64,000 nt of DNA from Atrina japonica (lineage: Eukaryota > Mollusca > Bivalvia > Pterioida > Pinnidae): NCBI GenBank assembly GCA_030159075.1, contig BROG01000923.1, forward strand, positions 62,001 to 126,000, read 5' to 3'. The first letter of the stretch is position 1, and every line of letters begins with the position of its first letter. Shown here piece after piece: positions 25,206 to 35,595 of the stretch. The position numbers were made by a program, and so were the translations under genes. The notes below the pieces were generated by a model. It saw only the letters and a list, made by a program, of their open reading frames with translations, was not told the DNA's origin and made no database searches.

Positions 25206-25894
25206 GTAAATATTTCAATCTTTCTGTCTATATTTTCACCTATCTACCGGTATTGATCTATCTGTCTGTGTGTCTATATGTCTGTGTCCATCCATGATTT
25301 GCATGTACTTGTATGTGTGTGTGAGTGCTGTGCTTTTAATGTACAAATGAAAAATGTTTTGAAGTACAATATACATTGTTCTGTCAGTGGTCATATCAGC
25401 AATATATAAAACTTAGGTTTTTGCTAGTGATACTGATTAAGTCTGAATAATGGAAATTATAAAACCACATGAGTGTCACAATGGCTTTGGTTGCGAGGCT
25501 AATTTACACAAAATAATACTTTGAAATGAACAGGTTTAGTTTGATCTGCTTATTAGAATTAGGTAACAGATATAAATCTACCTAATCTCCCTTCATTGTA
25601 GAACCCACCAAACACTGTTTAGTTTTTGGATCTCATCATCCCACTTTTACTAACAATTTTTCAACATGATCGTTGGATTCATCAAGACATTATTTTTATA
25701 TATATAAAAATTGTATTGCAATTAAATGTATTTTATGTAAGTTGTGAAATTGTTTCCAATATTTTATTTGTACACATAGAGACAAAGTTTGTCATATTCT
25801 GAGATAAACTTCAGTAGTGTAGGCAGTGACTCTGATGTTGTGTGTACTCCATGATATACATTTTTTCTAGTGTAACACTGATACCATAAGTTGG

Positions 25895-25898
<4 letters not shown>
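25206..25898. other. Non-coding stretch, nothing recognised
   Basis: AT-rich spacer between two microsatellites. Confidence 0.5.

Positions 25899-25926
<28 letters not shown>
25899..25926. repeat. (GA)n microsatellite
   Basis: Fourteen GA dinucleotides. Confidence 0.9.
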
Positions 25927-25929
<3 letters not shown>

Positions 25930-26059
25930 GGAAAAGGAGATCAAGAGAGATATTTTTTATTTTTACACCATTTTAGAAATCAGCTGTATTGCATGATTGT
26001 TAAAATGAGAAGCCCCCCTCCCCTTCTGCAATGTAAGTGTAGCGGTGCGCAGGGTATCG

Positions 26060-26138
26060 GCCCGGATAGCTCAGTTGGTAAGACTAAGAGCGTACTGCTA
26101 GTGTTAGGAAGGTCCTGGGTTTGATTCCCGGTCTGGCT
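26060..26138 (+). tRNA. tRNA-like sequence in LTR 1 (degenerate)
   Basis: Head GCCCGGATAGCTCAGTTGGT includes a consensus A-box. A 6-bp insertion disturbs the D-arm/anticodon-arm junction, and the B-box is GGTTTGATTCC with one change. Probably not a functional tRNA. Confidence 0.4.
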
Positions 26139-26162
26139 GCACATTTTTCCTCACCTGTTACA

Positions 26163-26186
26163 TTTGGCACCCAACGTTGGGAGGAG
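26163..26186 (+). other. PBS-like and polypurine-tract-like segments
   Basis: TGGCACCCAACGTTGGGA matches 15 of 18 positions of the primer-binding site complementary to tRNA-Lys(1,2) as I recall it (TGGCGCCCAACGTGGGGC). GGGAGGAG abuts the second LTR, where a polypurine tract is expected. Confidence 0.55.
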
Positions 26187-26208
26187 TGTAGCGGTGCGCA
26201 GGGTATCA

Positions 26209-26281
26209 GCCCGGATAGCTCAGTTGGTAAGAGCATCCTGCTAGTGTTAGGAAGGTCCTGGGTTCGATTCCCAGTCTGGCC
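26209..26281 (+). tRNA. tRNA-like sequence in LTR 2, cloverleaf-capable
   Basis: It is 73 nt and folds with a 7-bp acceptor (one mismatch), a 4-bp D stem (GCTC/GAGC), a 5-bp anticodon stem (TCCTG/TAGGA with a G-T pair), a 5-nt variable loop and a 5-bp T stem (CTGGG/CCCAG). The loop CTAGTGT would place AGT as anticodon (Thr type), but the 5' half is like animal tRNA-Lys. A-box TAGCTCAGTTGG and B-box GGTTCGATTCC are consensus. Its location inside an LTR argues against a normal tRNA gene, though pol III transcription is plausible. Confidence 0.45.
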
Positions 26282-26305
26282 GCACATTTTTCCTCGCCTG
26301 TTACA

Positions 26306-28236
26306 AAAGTAATAAAAGGTAAAAAGAAAAAAACTGTGACAGCATATATAATGGCATTGTACTATATTTCATTTTAGTTATATAAACGTTTGAGCATGAT
26401 GATAAAAAAATGTTCAATAAAGCTAATGATTGTTTACTTTTTCTAAAAGTAAAACTGTTTGACACTAGGGTAATTACTGAAAGAGAGATCTCTTTAGCCT
26501 GCGGTTGTTATTCAATTTGACTGTTAAAGTTCACAGGTAACAAATATATGTTTTAGCTTGGCCTGTTCACAGTTGGTGGGTAATAATTTAATACTACTTT
26601 TTTTTATTCACAGATTGAAAAGCTTAGAGAACTATAACTTATCACTAGTAAATATATTAATCCTGATTTTGTTTGTGTCCCTGGTGTGTTTTAACTTTGG
26701 TCAGTGGACAGGTCAAGCGATTTGTTTTGAAATGATTCTCTGCTTGGTTTTGGATAAACTATAATTGGACAATGCATGAAAATGTGCATCGTAATAAGGT
26801 AGGATATAAATTATTTTCATTGATTTTAAGGAATATTTATTCAATATGGAATTACATAAGTTCCATATGATATGTAAATTCAACTCCTGATACACTGTAT
26901 GGACAAACAGTCACAACAGTTGATTCTATACACAATTGATTCTACGAAAAATTACTCCAAAGATGAGATGTAGAAGTAATATAGGTATATTATTTTAACC
27001 CAAACCCCCCCCCCCGGGAAAAAAAAAAATGAAGAAAGTTAAAAAAAATAATAAAAAAAATTGTGTGTTTCCTTCTGATTTCATGGTTGTCACTTACTTT
27101 AAACATAAATGTATTTGTCACAAATTTTACAAATATTCATATGGTGGTGACTTGGGAAATAATTCCTGTGATTTAATGTTTTTTATGGGTAGAACTGTAT
27201 TGGGGATAAGAAATGGCTTAAGATTGGGACAGGGGTACAGAAGGGACCTTCAATATTTACTTAAAAGAAACCTGTATTAAATTGTCTTTTTTTATGATAA
27301 AGTTCTCTACTTTGATAAAAATATTTTGTTTATTCTTTTACTTTGGGTTTCTTGTTTTCTATCTAATTCTTCTGAATATAAATCACCTAATGTGGTCTGT
27401 ACAATTAAAGACTGGTTTATGTGACAATTCAAAAAAAAAAAAATTCAAATAAAACCAACATGGTTTGTGATTTTTTTTTATAAATAACAAATAAAAACTG
27501 ATTCTCTAAAATTGAAAACTATTTAAAGGTACATTTAAGTAATGAAAATAAAATCTTACCACAAATCTCATATAATGATGCCAAAAAAAAAAAAATAAAA
27601 ATAATACATAGCCATACATTTGAGCAAAAACTGATCTATTTTTCTTTGATTGTAAAATAAATCCATGTAAAATTGTATATTTAAATTTTCAATATTTTCA
27701 ACAGGTTTATCTATGCATTACCTGAAACCTTACATGATACACAGAGAAATCACAGATTAACAGAAGTTATCCTTTTCCGATGGCATTTTCTTCTATGTAA
27801 ACAACAAACTGCATATAGTGAATTAGAATTTTAGATACCCTTAAAGATAAAACTACAGTTTTATTACATATGTGTATAAAATCAGAACTTTTTGGTTGAG
27901 GATTTGATTTTGTTATTTTTGTGGGTATAACCAAAATCAAGGAAAATAAATCCAAGATAACAGTTTGTATGTAAATGTCAAACAATGGGATAATCTCATA
28001 TTATGAACAGACCAGGGACTGTGACAGACAACATACGTTGTACACCTACATGTTACTGTATCAGTGCCTTTGTATTGTACAGAATAACAATCCATATAGA
28101 GCTCTACATGTATGTATACTATCTTATACACCTAGTTGAAACTGATAAAACCAAATCAAAGTCAATGAAAATTAATGTCTTTTTTAAAAAGAAACACAAA
28201 GAAGATTTAAACCCACAAAAATTAATGATTTTACAT
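26306..28236. other. Non-coding stretch, nothing recognised
   Basis: AT-rich with poly-A runs at about 27020-27055 and 27430. The 83-codon ORF at 27029-27280 starts in a lysine-coding A-run and has no recognisable motif. No exon or repeat edge supported. Confidence 0.45.
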
Positions 28237-28251
28237 TATATATATATATAT

Positions 28252-28294
<43 letters not shown>
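28237..28294. repeat. (AT)n microsatellite abutting the hammerhead repeat
   Basis: AT repeats with one ACATGT break, ending a few bases from the TATAAAGCACT edge of the element at 28296. Confidence 0.9.
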
Positions 28295-28295
<1 letters not shown>

Positions 28296-28298
<3 letters not shown>

Positions 28299-28675
28299 AA
28301 GCACTGAAATGACTAACGATGCTGACAAAATAATTGTCAAATTTTCGGGACGACCTGTCCCTTCATCAGGACAAAACAATTAAAATAACATGAAAAAAAC
28401 TTATACTTACATGCTCTCACGCAAACATTCACTCACACACACAACTTGCGAGTGAAAGAAATGCTACAATTTACAAATGCAGTGAGATAATGTAATAAAT
28501 AAATGAAAATGAAAATCAAACAAAAGGATAACTAAGCAACTACTAGACTAAGCTCAAACTACCAACGAATTGTGAATCGAACTAGATCTAGGTGAAAATA
28601 ACAAGCAACTGCAAAATGAATTTGATCTACAAAGTCAAAACACGAAATCAGATCCGATAAACCGTACTCTATTGA
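28296..28675 (-). repeat. Hammerhead-bearing dispersed repeat, copy 2
   Basis: Homologous to 1776-2145 across its length with scattered substitutions and small indels. On the minus strand the element would end in AGTGCTTTATA followed by (TA)n, the same arrangement as copy 1. The two shared edges (the TATAAAGCACT side and about GATAAAC-GTACTC) define a unit of about 370-380 bp. Confidence 0.65.
28343..28369 (-). ncRNA. Hammerhead-ribozyme-like core, copy 2
   Basis: On the minus strand CTGATGA is followed by A, then GGGAC, loop AGGTC, GTCCC, then GAAA: the invariant boxes around a perfect 5-bp stem II. Compared with copy 1 the helix is better paired. Downstream TTTGACAA and TTTTGTC could pair, but I could not place stem III and the cleavage triplet reliably. 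Confidence 0.6.
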
Positions 28676-28880
28676 ATGAATGCAAATTTTGACTCCAAAT
28701 TATATGTAGGAATTTTAATTGTTTTTAAAGAAATGGACTGAAAAATTTATTCAAAACATTGAGAATTTCGACTCATAAAAATTCAAATTATAAAATATTT
28801 ATAAGTAGCATTAAATAACAAAATTATTCAGGACTTTGTGAATAATTCGAAACATCCAAAGTTTTGACTCATTGAAGTTC

Positions 28881-28883
<3 letters not shown>
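28676..28883. other. Non-coding stretch, nothing recognised
   Basis: AT-rich, with repeated ATTTTGACTC/AATTTCGACTC/GTTTTGACTC words, possibly part of an old repeat. Confidence 0.35.
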
Positions 28884-28938
<55 letters not shown>

Positions 28939-28955
28939 ATATATATATATATATA
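28884..28955. repeat. (AT)n microsatellite
   Basis: AT repeats with one ACATGT break. Confidence 0.95.
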
Positions 28956-29128
28956 ATGAGGGAATGATATGGGAGGAAATCTGTTCTTCAAGAAAAAGTG
29001 GCATTATGCAGGTTTGGCGTTATAACAAAGGGCAATATATTACAGCTGAACTGTATATGTTAAAAAAAAACCAAATTTCTATCATATCTTTGAATCTTAG
29101 ATTTCCTTTTTTACATGTTCCAATTACT

Positions 29129-29475
29129 TAAAGGTGCATTAGTTGTTGTTGTTTTATCTTTTAACTACTTAGATTGATATACAATAACAAAAAAGAGATA
29201 TACACTGGAATAAAAATTCTTAAATTCCAATACATTTCATGAAAATTGCTTCAGAAACCCAGGTCTGGCACTTTTTCAATGTAATTGATTAACGCAACCT
29301 TACAATTTGTATATGAATATCATATTGGACCTGACATTATTTTCACAAATATACAGGAATATAAGATTTTTTATGTCTGTGTATAGCTCTAATTTGTTAT
29401 TGTACATGGAGTACAAGTAGTAAAAGTAGAAAAAATGGAAATAATTATTTTTGGTAAATACAGCTAATGCCCTTT
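29129..29475. mobile_element. Palindromic MITE family P, copy 2
   Basis: TTAAAGGTGCATTAG at the left is mirrored by CAGCTAATGCCCTTT at the right. ACTTAGATTGATATACAATAAC and TTGTTATTGTACATGGAGTAC are mirrored further in, and AATTCCAATACATTTCATGAAAATTGC carries the family interior. Reads in the same orientation as copies 41378 and 46622. Confidence 0.75.
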
Positions 29476-30484
29476 GTTAAGAGTTAAAAGAAATTTATGC
29501 TGGCTTTGACTTGATATAATGAGCGGCATGTTTACTTTATTAAAGCAGTTTCCTGTCTGCGAGAGAGGGAGGGATGTCTTATGTGTGTATTTATGTCATT
29601 CTTAAGTGGTCCATATTTCCAATAACTTTTTAAGTGCTGCTACACTTGTGCAATCTGACGAAATTATCAAATCACACACCCTAAACCAGTTACCCTCTAT
29701 CTATCTAGGCAATGCAAACAAGAGATAAAATCTCACCCCTGAAAATCTGGCACAAATTGAGACCAAACTAGGGACCATTAATCTGCTAAAGATATGCACC
29801 AACTGAACTACTCTGTCTGCCATGTGTTTGATAATGATATTTTGTAACTGGAAATGAGTTACTTTATGTTGTCTTGTAATGTTTACAAATGTATTTTTGA
29901 TTTCTTGACAATTTGTTTTAAAGAATCTATCATTTTTTGTGGTATTATCCATTTTATATATGTACCATACAAAAATCATTCTTTAATGCACAAAAGAGTA
30001 TACTATAGACCTGACTCATATCTAGAAGATAATGACGCAACTCAGAATCATGATTATAAAATTAAATGTCAACATACATATATGGTAAATAACGCATACA
30101 TGTAAGATAATTATCATATAGTCTAGCCAAACTTATTCAGTACATTTCTATAATTATAATAAGGTAATTAAAGTCATTTACCACCTTTAATTATTATCCG
30201 TTTGTGACAAGTTGCCGAGGGGATATAGGGATCTGCCAGTACGTAAGCACGTACATACTATATTTGTCCGTAGCATAACTCTCAAACCATGCATGATAAT
30301 TTCATCAAACTTCATACATGTCAAGACCACATCTTGCAGTGTGCAAGAACCACAACTCCTGCTTCTGTTTTCACAGTTATTCCCCTTTGTAAAAAAAAAA
30401 TTAATAAACAGATCACATTCCACTTGTGTCAGCCTGTTCAATTCATAATTCACGTTCATCATCATGATTCTGCCGTGACTCAGG
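29476..30484. other. Non-coding stretch, nothing certain
   Basis: Several ORFs of 78-96 codons overlap on both strands between 29701 and 30579; none has a motif or splice context. The part 30190-30270 has clustered CpG (TTATCCG, GCCGAGG, TACGTAAGCACGTAC). Confidence 0.4.
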
Positions 30485-31331
30485 TTTTTAGCTCATCCGA
30501 GCCAAAGACTGAAGTGAGCTATTGTGATCACTTTTCGTCCATATTTTCGACTTGTCTGAAACCATTGAAGAGATTTTGATGAAACTTGACAGGAAGCAAG
30601 TGCTCAAGGTCCTTTACCAAATTTGCAGTTCGCTGCATGAATTGAAAAACAGACTGTTTCTGAGTGATCTACAATGTACATTGATGAAATTGATTCAAGT
30701 TTGCATTTTTTATAGAAATCAGAATATTACTTTTTGATGTGTTTTCATGGTCTTTTCCGACTTTGTCATTTTCATTCATTTTTGTATGATTTCCTCAATT
30801 ATCTCCCCATGCATTCATTTGATGTTTTTTACTTTTAATTAAGTAAAGAAATGTTTTTGTGCAGGATTTTTTGTTGAAATTTAATTTCTAGAACTTTTCA
30901 TGAATTTTTTAATGCAAAAAAGAGGTCAAGGTGCATTTTTCACACTGTCAGGTTTTGTTTCAAAACCATTGAAGGAATTTTAAGGAAAATTTATAGGAAG
31001 CAAGTACTCAAAATCCTCTACCAATTTATAATTTCCAGCCAGATCAGCCCAGGGGTGGATCCAGGTTTGGGCAAAATAGATCCCATAATGTATCCCTCTT
31101 TAAAAATCTTCTACTCCAGAACCGCTGCATGAATTGAAAAACAGATTGTATCTGAGTGATCTACATGGATGTATGATTTAAGTTTGTAAATGTACTTTTC
31201 ATAGAAATTATAATTTTTGACACATTTTTTAGGTCTTTTCATACTTTGTCATTTTCATTCATTTTTGCATATTTTCCTCAATTATCTCCCCTTGCATTCA
31301 CTTTGATGCATTCTTTCTTGGGCCTCTTGTT
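30485..31331 (+). mobile_element. Long element family H, copy 1
   Basis: Starts TTTTTAGCTCATCCGAGCC, with a self-complementary start (GCTCA...TGAGC) and AAGTGAGCTATTGTGATCAC. It ends GGGCCTCTTGTT. Inside, two related units begin near GAGATTTTGATGAAACTTGAC (30570) and GGAATTTTAAGGAAAATTTA (30972). Each runs through GGAAGCAAGT, AGATTGT, TCTGAGTGATCTACA, ATTTTCATTCATTTTTG and CAATTATCTCCCC. No ORF. Class unassigned; a similar element lies at 59981-61725. Confidence 0.65.
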
Positions 31332-31965
31332 CTCAGAAGGTGTTTATGTTTTCGATGCTATATACAGTGTATGGTAACCATGACAGATGTGAAATGTTTG
31401 GATGTCGTGAAAATGGCTTGATGAGGTACATAACACAGGTCAGAATTAGAAGTAATATACTCCGAAAACTGTCCAAGAGAAGAACAGCTTGAATATAATG
31501 TTTTATTTAAGAGAATTTATAATATCTAGTGGGTAAATATATCAATGAATTCTACCTAGACCTAAATAAGAGGATAAATCATAGATTAATGAACGTTTGT
31601 CTAACTACAAGATGATATTTGTAGGGATTACTAGTAAAATAAATAGAAAATTTAGAAATATATTGAAGATAAATATCTTTGAAATAAAGAACATAAGCCT
31701 TCATGTCTGTCGCGGTTACCATACAGTGATATTGCTTCTCAATCAGTGGTCACGTGTCGGCGATCAAGTGGTTCCACAATAACTAGGGTGAAATTTGCAT
31801 GTTTGTATACCAACGGAAGCTTAAGAATTACCACAGAATTCCCTTAATAACTACATTAATATAAAGTTTTTGAAAAAAATCATTTGCCTTGGTTAGGAAA
31901 GAATTTCGATAGATAATATAAAAAATTACAATAACTTTCCAGGAATGTGATTTTAATTTATGTAT
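31332..31965. other. Non-coding stretch, CpG cluster at 31708-31765
   Basis: Clustered CpG (GTCGCGGTTACC, CACGTGTCGGCGATC) including a CACGTG E-box, in otherwise CpG-poor text. No exon was found nearby; it could be a small regulatory segment or TE relic. Confidence 0.3.
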
Positions 31966-32360
31966 AATACACAAGTGTTGTGCATTGGGTGCAAGTGTTG
32001 TGTAAATGAGTGCAACTGGTATGTTTTGGGTACAAACATTGTGTAATAGGCATAATCGTTGTGTATTTGGTGCAAGTGTTGTTAATTGGGTACAAGTGTT
32101 GTGCATTGGGCGCAACAGTTGTGTATTGGGTTCAACTATTGTGTATTGGACTCAAGTGTTGTGTATTGGATATAACTATTGTGTATTGGGTGCAAGTGTT
32201 GTATATCATGTGAAAGTGTTGTGTGTTGGATGCAACTGGTATGTTTTAGGTGCAACTGCTGTGTATTGGGCACAAGTATTGTTTATTCTGGGGACAACTC
32301 TTGTGTGTTTGATGTTGTTGTGTATTGGAAGCTAGTGTTGTGTAAATGCATGTAAGTATT
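31966..32360. repeat. 18-bp minisatellite (GTGTTGTGTATTGGGTGCAA type)
   Basis: About 20 units of an 18-bp repeat. The period is a multiple of three, so it opens ORFs on both strands (32006-32335 +, 31828-32115 -) that read as six-residue repeats; these are artefacts. Confidence 0.9.
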
Positions 32361-32627
32361 TTGTGTTGGGTTATTTGTGGTGATTGGGCCCAAGAAAATA
32401 TTTTAGCTGGTTGTGGCATAGATATAAAGAAAACTTAATTGAAATAATTTATAGTCATATGTTTAATCAAGATACTTGAAATTGTCATTCAAACTGAGTA
32501 AAATGACTGAAACAAATTCTGCCAGTCAAGTTTTGTAAAGTGTTGACATTTAATAAAAACTGCAGTAAATAAGAACTGATCTAAGATGATGTATAACGAA
32601 TGTTTTGATTATTCGTGAGTTTAAAAC

Positions 32628-32894
32628 TGAAACTTTTATTTATTTTACAATGATTGACAAACAAGTTATGTCAACTTATATTAATGTCTCTCATTGGCCC
32701 TGATGTTGGAGTGGGTGGGTGGGGGGGTTCCTTGTTGTGGGAGGAAACTGGAGTACCTGAAGAAAACCCAGATGTTCGACTTGGCAACCACCAAACCATC
32801 TCATATACTAGCTCCGCTGTCAAATCCAAGGATCAAACCTGCATTCCATTGGTGAGAACCGAGTGCAGTAACCACTGCGCTACCCAGACACTGA
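32628..32894 (-). repeat. SINE family B copy
   Basis: On the minus strand, a tRNA-like head (GTAGCGCAGTGGTTACTGCAC, B-box region GGTTTGATCC) precedes GGATTTGACAGC, GTTGCCAAGTCGAACATC and TCCTCCCACAAC. The tail is TTGACATAACTTGTTTGTCA then ATTGTAAAATAAATAAAAG. This matches 47425-47676 closely. Central CTCC-GTTTCCTCCCACA domains are common in animal SINEs. Confidence 0.8.
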
Positions 32895-33240
32895 ACTTAC
32901 CGTCGTGACTATGAATGTGTAACCATATATTGACATACAATTCAGTGATGCGGTCTTATCAAGTCTCTTATTCTAATGATTCTTAGTGTCCTTCCAATTG
33001 AGTTTGTTGAATCTTTTAGTTTAAACAATATTTTTATTGAAAAAGAAGCACAAAAGAATCTTTTACCAAATGTTTTGAGATGACGGCATTTACAGCTTGC
33101 CTAATACTTTTGGACATGTTTTTTCGTCAGCTTCTAACTGTCACTCCTCATCATTAGCACTTTGGCCTCATTTTCTTGCAAAGCTTTATTAAAATTCTCA
33201 GTAGGGTCATAAGATTAGCTGCTCTACATGATCATACTGA
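32895..33240. other. Non-coding stretch; 3' flank of minus-strand ORF pair
   Basis: Contains no recognised repeat. AATAAA on the minus strand (33245-33250) lies at its edge. Confidence 0.4.
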
Positions 33241-33416
33241 GTAATTTATTCAAATGGAAGAATAGATTTCTTTTTATCAACCAGTACACATGAACCAAAA
33301 TTCAAAGAAGTTTGTATATAAAGCATTAAATTAATATCAAATATTAAAATCACATTTAGGTTGAGGTGACAGTCCATTGTGTCATGTTGCTTGTTCATTG
33401 GATATTTAAGGGTCTT

Positions 33417-33643
33417 TCAGTAATGGCCTCCTTCGATTGTGTTAATTCCAAAGATAGTAACAGCAGCTGCAATATCCTTTTTCTTTTTGGTATCAACTGT
33501 TCCAATAACTTCATCATTATTGGTTTGAGTAAAATTTACTGATGTAGATATTTTGTATCATAATTTCCATACATATTATTAAAGGAGTGTTCCATCTCTT
33601 CAACTTTAATACATGTATCAAGAATATCCAGATTTTCTGACAT
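33417..33643 (-). pseudogene. Frameshifted small coding-like sequence, unknown product
   Basis: On the minus strand ATG at 33643 opens MSENLDILDTCIKVEEMEHS and continues FNNMYGNYDTKYLHQ to a TAA at 33536. In the next frame, overlapping by four bases, VNFTQTNNDEVIGTVDTKKK continues through KDIAAAVTIFGINTIEGGHY to TGA at 33417. Together they would give about 75 residues if one base were restored at the overlap. AATAAA follows about 170 nt after the second stop. Composition (Glu, Asp, Lys, Gly spread) is more protein-like than other ORFs here. Product not recognised. It could be a pseudogene, a spliced terminal exon (CAG acceptor at the overlap), or chance. Confidence 0.3.
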
Positions 33644-35114
33644 GGTATAAGTCACAAGATTGAAAAACAACAAGAAAGTGTTGAAAATATCAATTTGGAA
33701 AAATAAAATTCTTGTCCCAAGTTTATATTCAGCCTGACATCATCATAGCAAAAAAAAAATTCTAAAAGCATGTTGCGTCAGTATCTGTTATATTACACTA
33801 TAACTGGTTTTATGTTCATGTACTAAACAACAGGTCCTTCTAAATTGAGTATGCTAGAGAAATCTAGAGATTTTATGGAATGTATGCATTACAAAATAAT
33901 GTATTAATCATTTTCATGTATTTTATGCTATTTCATATCAGTTGTGGCAGTTAATTGCATTTTATGGTCTGTCAGTAGCTAAAGATAAATATACACACAA
34001 ATGTACAAGTCCTGTACTTATATTTGTATTCAGTGACAAAATGCCCTGGTTGATCCAAAATAAAATTTCTTTTCTGGCGTATTTTAACTAGTACTGTCAA
34101 TATCAAATCTGAAAATAAAACAGAAATATTTGTGCTATATATATTTTATCAGTTTATAACAAAATATTGTGTCATCACTTGATTATATACACTTAAAATC
34201 TTTAGAGTACTCTATCATAACCCTAGTGTACTCTAAACAATGGGCCCGCTAAGCAACGCTATAGGAATTATTTCATACAGTAACACAAGTACAAGCAAGG
34301 ACCACTAGATGGCTGAAAATTTCCACTGTCATGAAAGACCACCTGTATTTTGAGACCACATTTTGAAAACCATTCAGTTAAATATCTCTGTAAATAAAAC
34401 CAAACTTGAGGGACCACTGTTTGTACTTGTATGACAAACAAATGGATATCTCGTAATAAACAGACCACAACCTGTGACAAACAAAGTACAAGTATCTCTG
34501 TAGCAGTGTTATTGAAAATAATGATCCATATAATGTTCTATTTTTGTTTTGTGCATCAAACATTGTCTGAAACTGATGAACCCATGCATTTTTCATCTGA
34601 GATCCTGGTGTGAGTTCAATAGTTTTTAATGGAACTGACTTATGACTCAAAATCAATGAAAAATAATGTCAACAAATTTGTTTTTGAAGGAAAAACCAAA
34701 AATAAAATTGAAACCCATGAAAATAATGTAGGCTTATAGATGAAAATCTATCTTGAACAAGGAAAGGTAACTCTTGCAGGATCATTTTTGTTTGAACCAT
34801 GTATACTTTCTTGTTAGGATTTGAAAGATTTAAAATTAAGCAGTACATTTAAGTTTTTAAATTTCAGGTTGGAAATATAAACAGTTCTGTTTTATATTTG
34901 GTTAAAATACCTGTACATGTAGTTAGATATTTGAGTTACAGATATTCCCTCAATTGTCCTTTAATTAGTGTGTGTGGAGGGGAGGGGTGGGGGCATGAGT
35001 CCATCAAAGAAGGACACCAATAGCTGTTTAAAGAAGGATCGATACTAAACCATCAAAACAAAATTAGCTATTTAAGTTTAATCTAAGCGTTTCTTGACTC
35101 TTTAGTGAACAATA
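33644..35114. other. Non-coding stretch with MITE relic
   Basis: Bases 34285-34435 (TTTCCACTGTCATGAAAGACC, ATTTTGAGACCACATTTTGAAAACC, GAGGGACCACTG) belong to the TA/CAGT MITE family in decayed form. A G-rich run lies at 34975-34995. No exon supported. Confidence 0.45.
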
Positions 35115-35297
35115 CAGTAAAACTTGCTTTAGCGACCACTTGTGTATAAAGACCACCTGGTCACAAAGAGGTTTTTTTTTTTTTGCTGTCCCTAATAGCA
35201 CCTCTCGTGTACAATTCAACCTCTATATAATGACCACTTCCTTATAAAGACTGGTTCTGTTGTGTCAGTACAAGGGCCTTATAAACAAGTTTCATGG
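35115..35297. mobile_element. TA-flanked CAGT-ended MITE
   Basis: Left end TACAGTAAAACTTGCTTTAG; right end ACAAGTTTCATGGTA, with mismatches to the expected complement. Interior matches 42430-42605: TGTGTATAAAGACCACCTGG, GTACAATTCAACCTCTATATA. Same family as 2862 (inverted). Confidence 0.7.
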
Positions 35298-35526
35298 TAC
35301 ACATGTATGAGAGATAATAATGATTAATTGTTGCATGATGGTATACGTACTGTAGTGTGGAACTCTGAAAATGACATGCATTTTCTCAGTAAAAATGCCA
35401 GTATCTTTTATTGAAATTGACCTGCAGTATCTTTAAAAACATAATTATGAACACAATGTATATTTTAAGCATACTTATTGTTTTGTACTGAAAGATTACC
35501 ATCAACTTGTACCAGTACTTTCAGTA

Positions 35527-35583
35527 CAGTGGAACCTGTCTTGAGAGAGCACCTGTCTTTTGAGAGCCCACCAAGTTCCACTG
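35527..35583. mobile_element. Minimal TA-flanked element, 57 bp
   Basis: Perfect 11-bp inverted ends including the target TA (TACAGTGGAAC and GTTCCACTGTA) enclose CTGTCTTGAGAGAGCACCTG and TCTTTTGAGAGCCCACCAA. It looks like an almost end-only derivative of the family. Confidence 0.75.
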
Positions 35584-35595
35584 TACTTGTACTTT

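Larger units (their letters stand above)
26038..26305 (+). mobile_element. Miniature LTR-retrotransposon-like unit with tRNA in its LTRs
   Basis: Two direct repeats, 26038-26162 (125 bp) and 26187-26305 (119 bp), both begin TGTAGCGGTGCGCAGGG and end CTGTTACA, giving TG...CA ends with short inverted termini. Directly after the first comes TTTGGCACCCAACGTTGGG, a primer-binding-site-like segment, then the purine run GGGAGGAG immediately before the second repeat. The internal region is only 24 bp. The repeats differ by several substitutions and one 6-bp indel, so the insertion is not recent. Flanking 5-mers (GTAAG, AAAGT) do not match. Alternative: a tandem duplication of a tRNA-derived unit with period 149 bp. 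Confidence 0.6.

Noticed and set aside
26209..26281. Genuine tRNA gene
   Set aside because: Duplicated together with LTR-like flanks and a PBS-like segment; acceptor mismatch and a mix of Lys-like body with Thr anticodon argue against a functional tRNA.
32006..32335. 109-codon ORF with repeated VLCIG-type residues
   Set aside because: Product of an 18-bp minisatellite, whose period keeps frames open.
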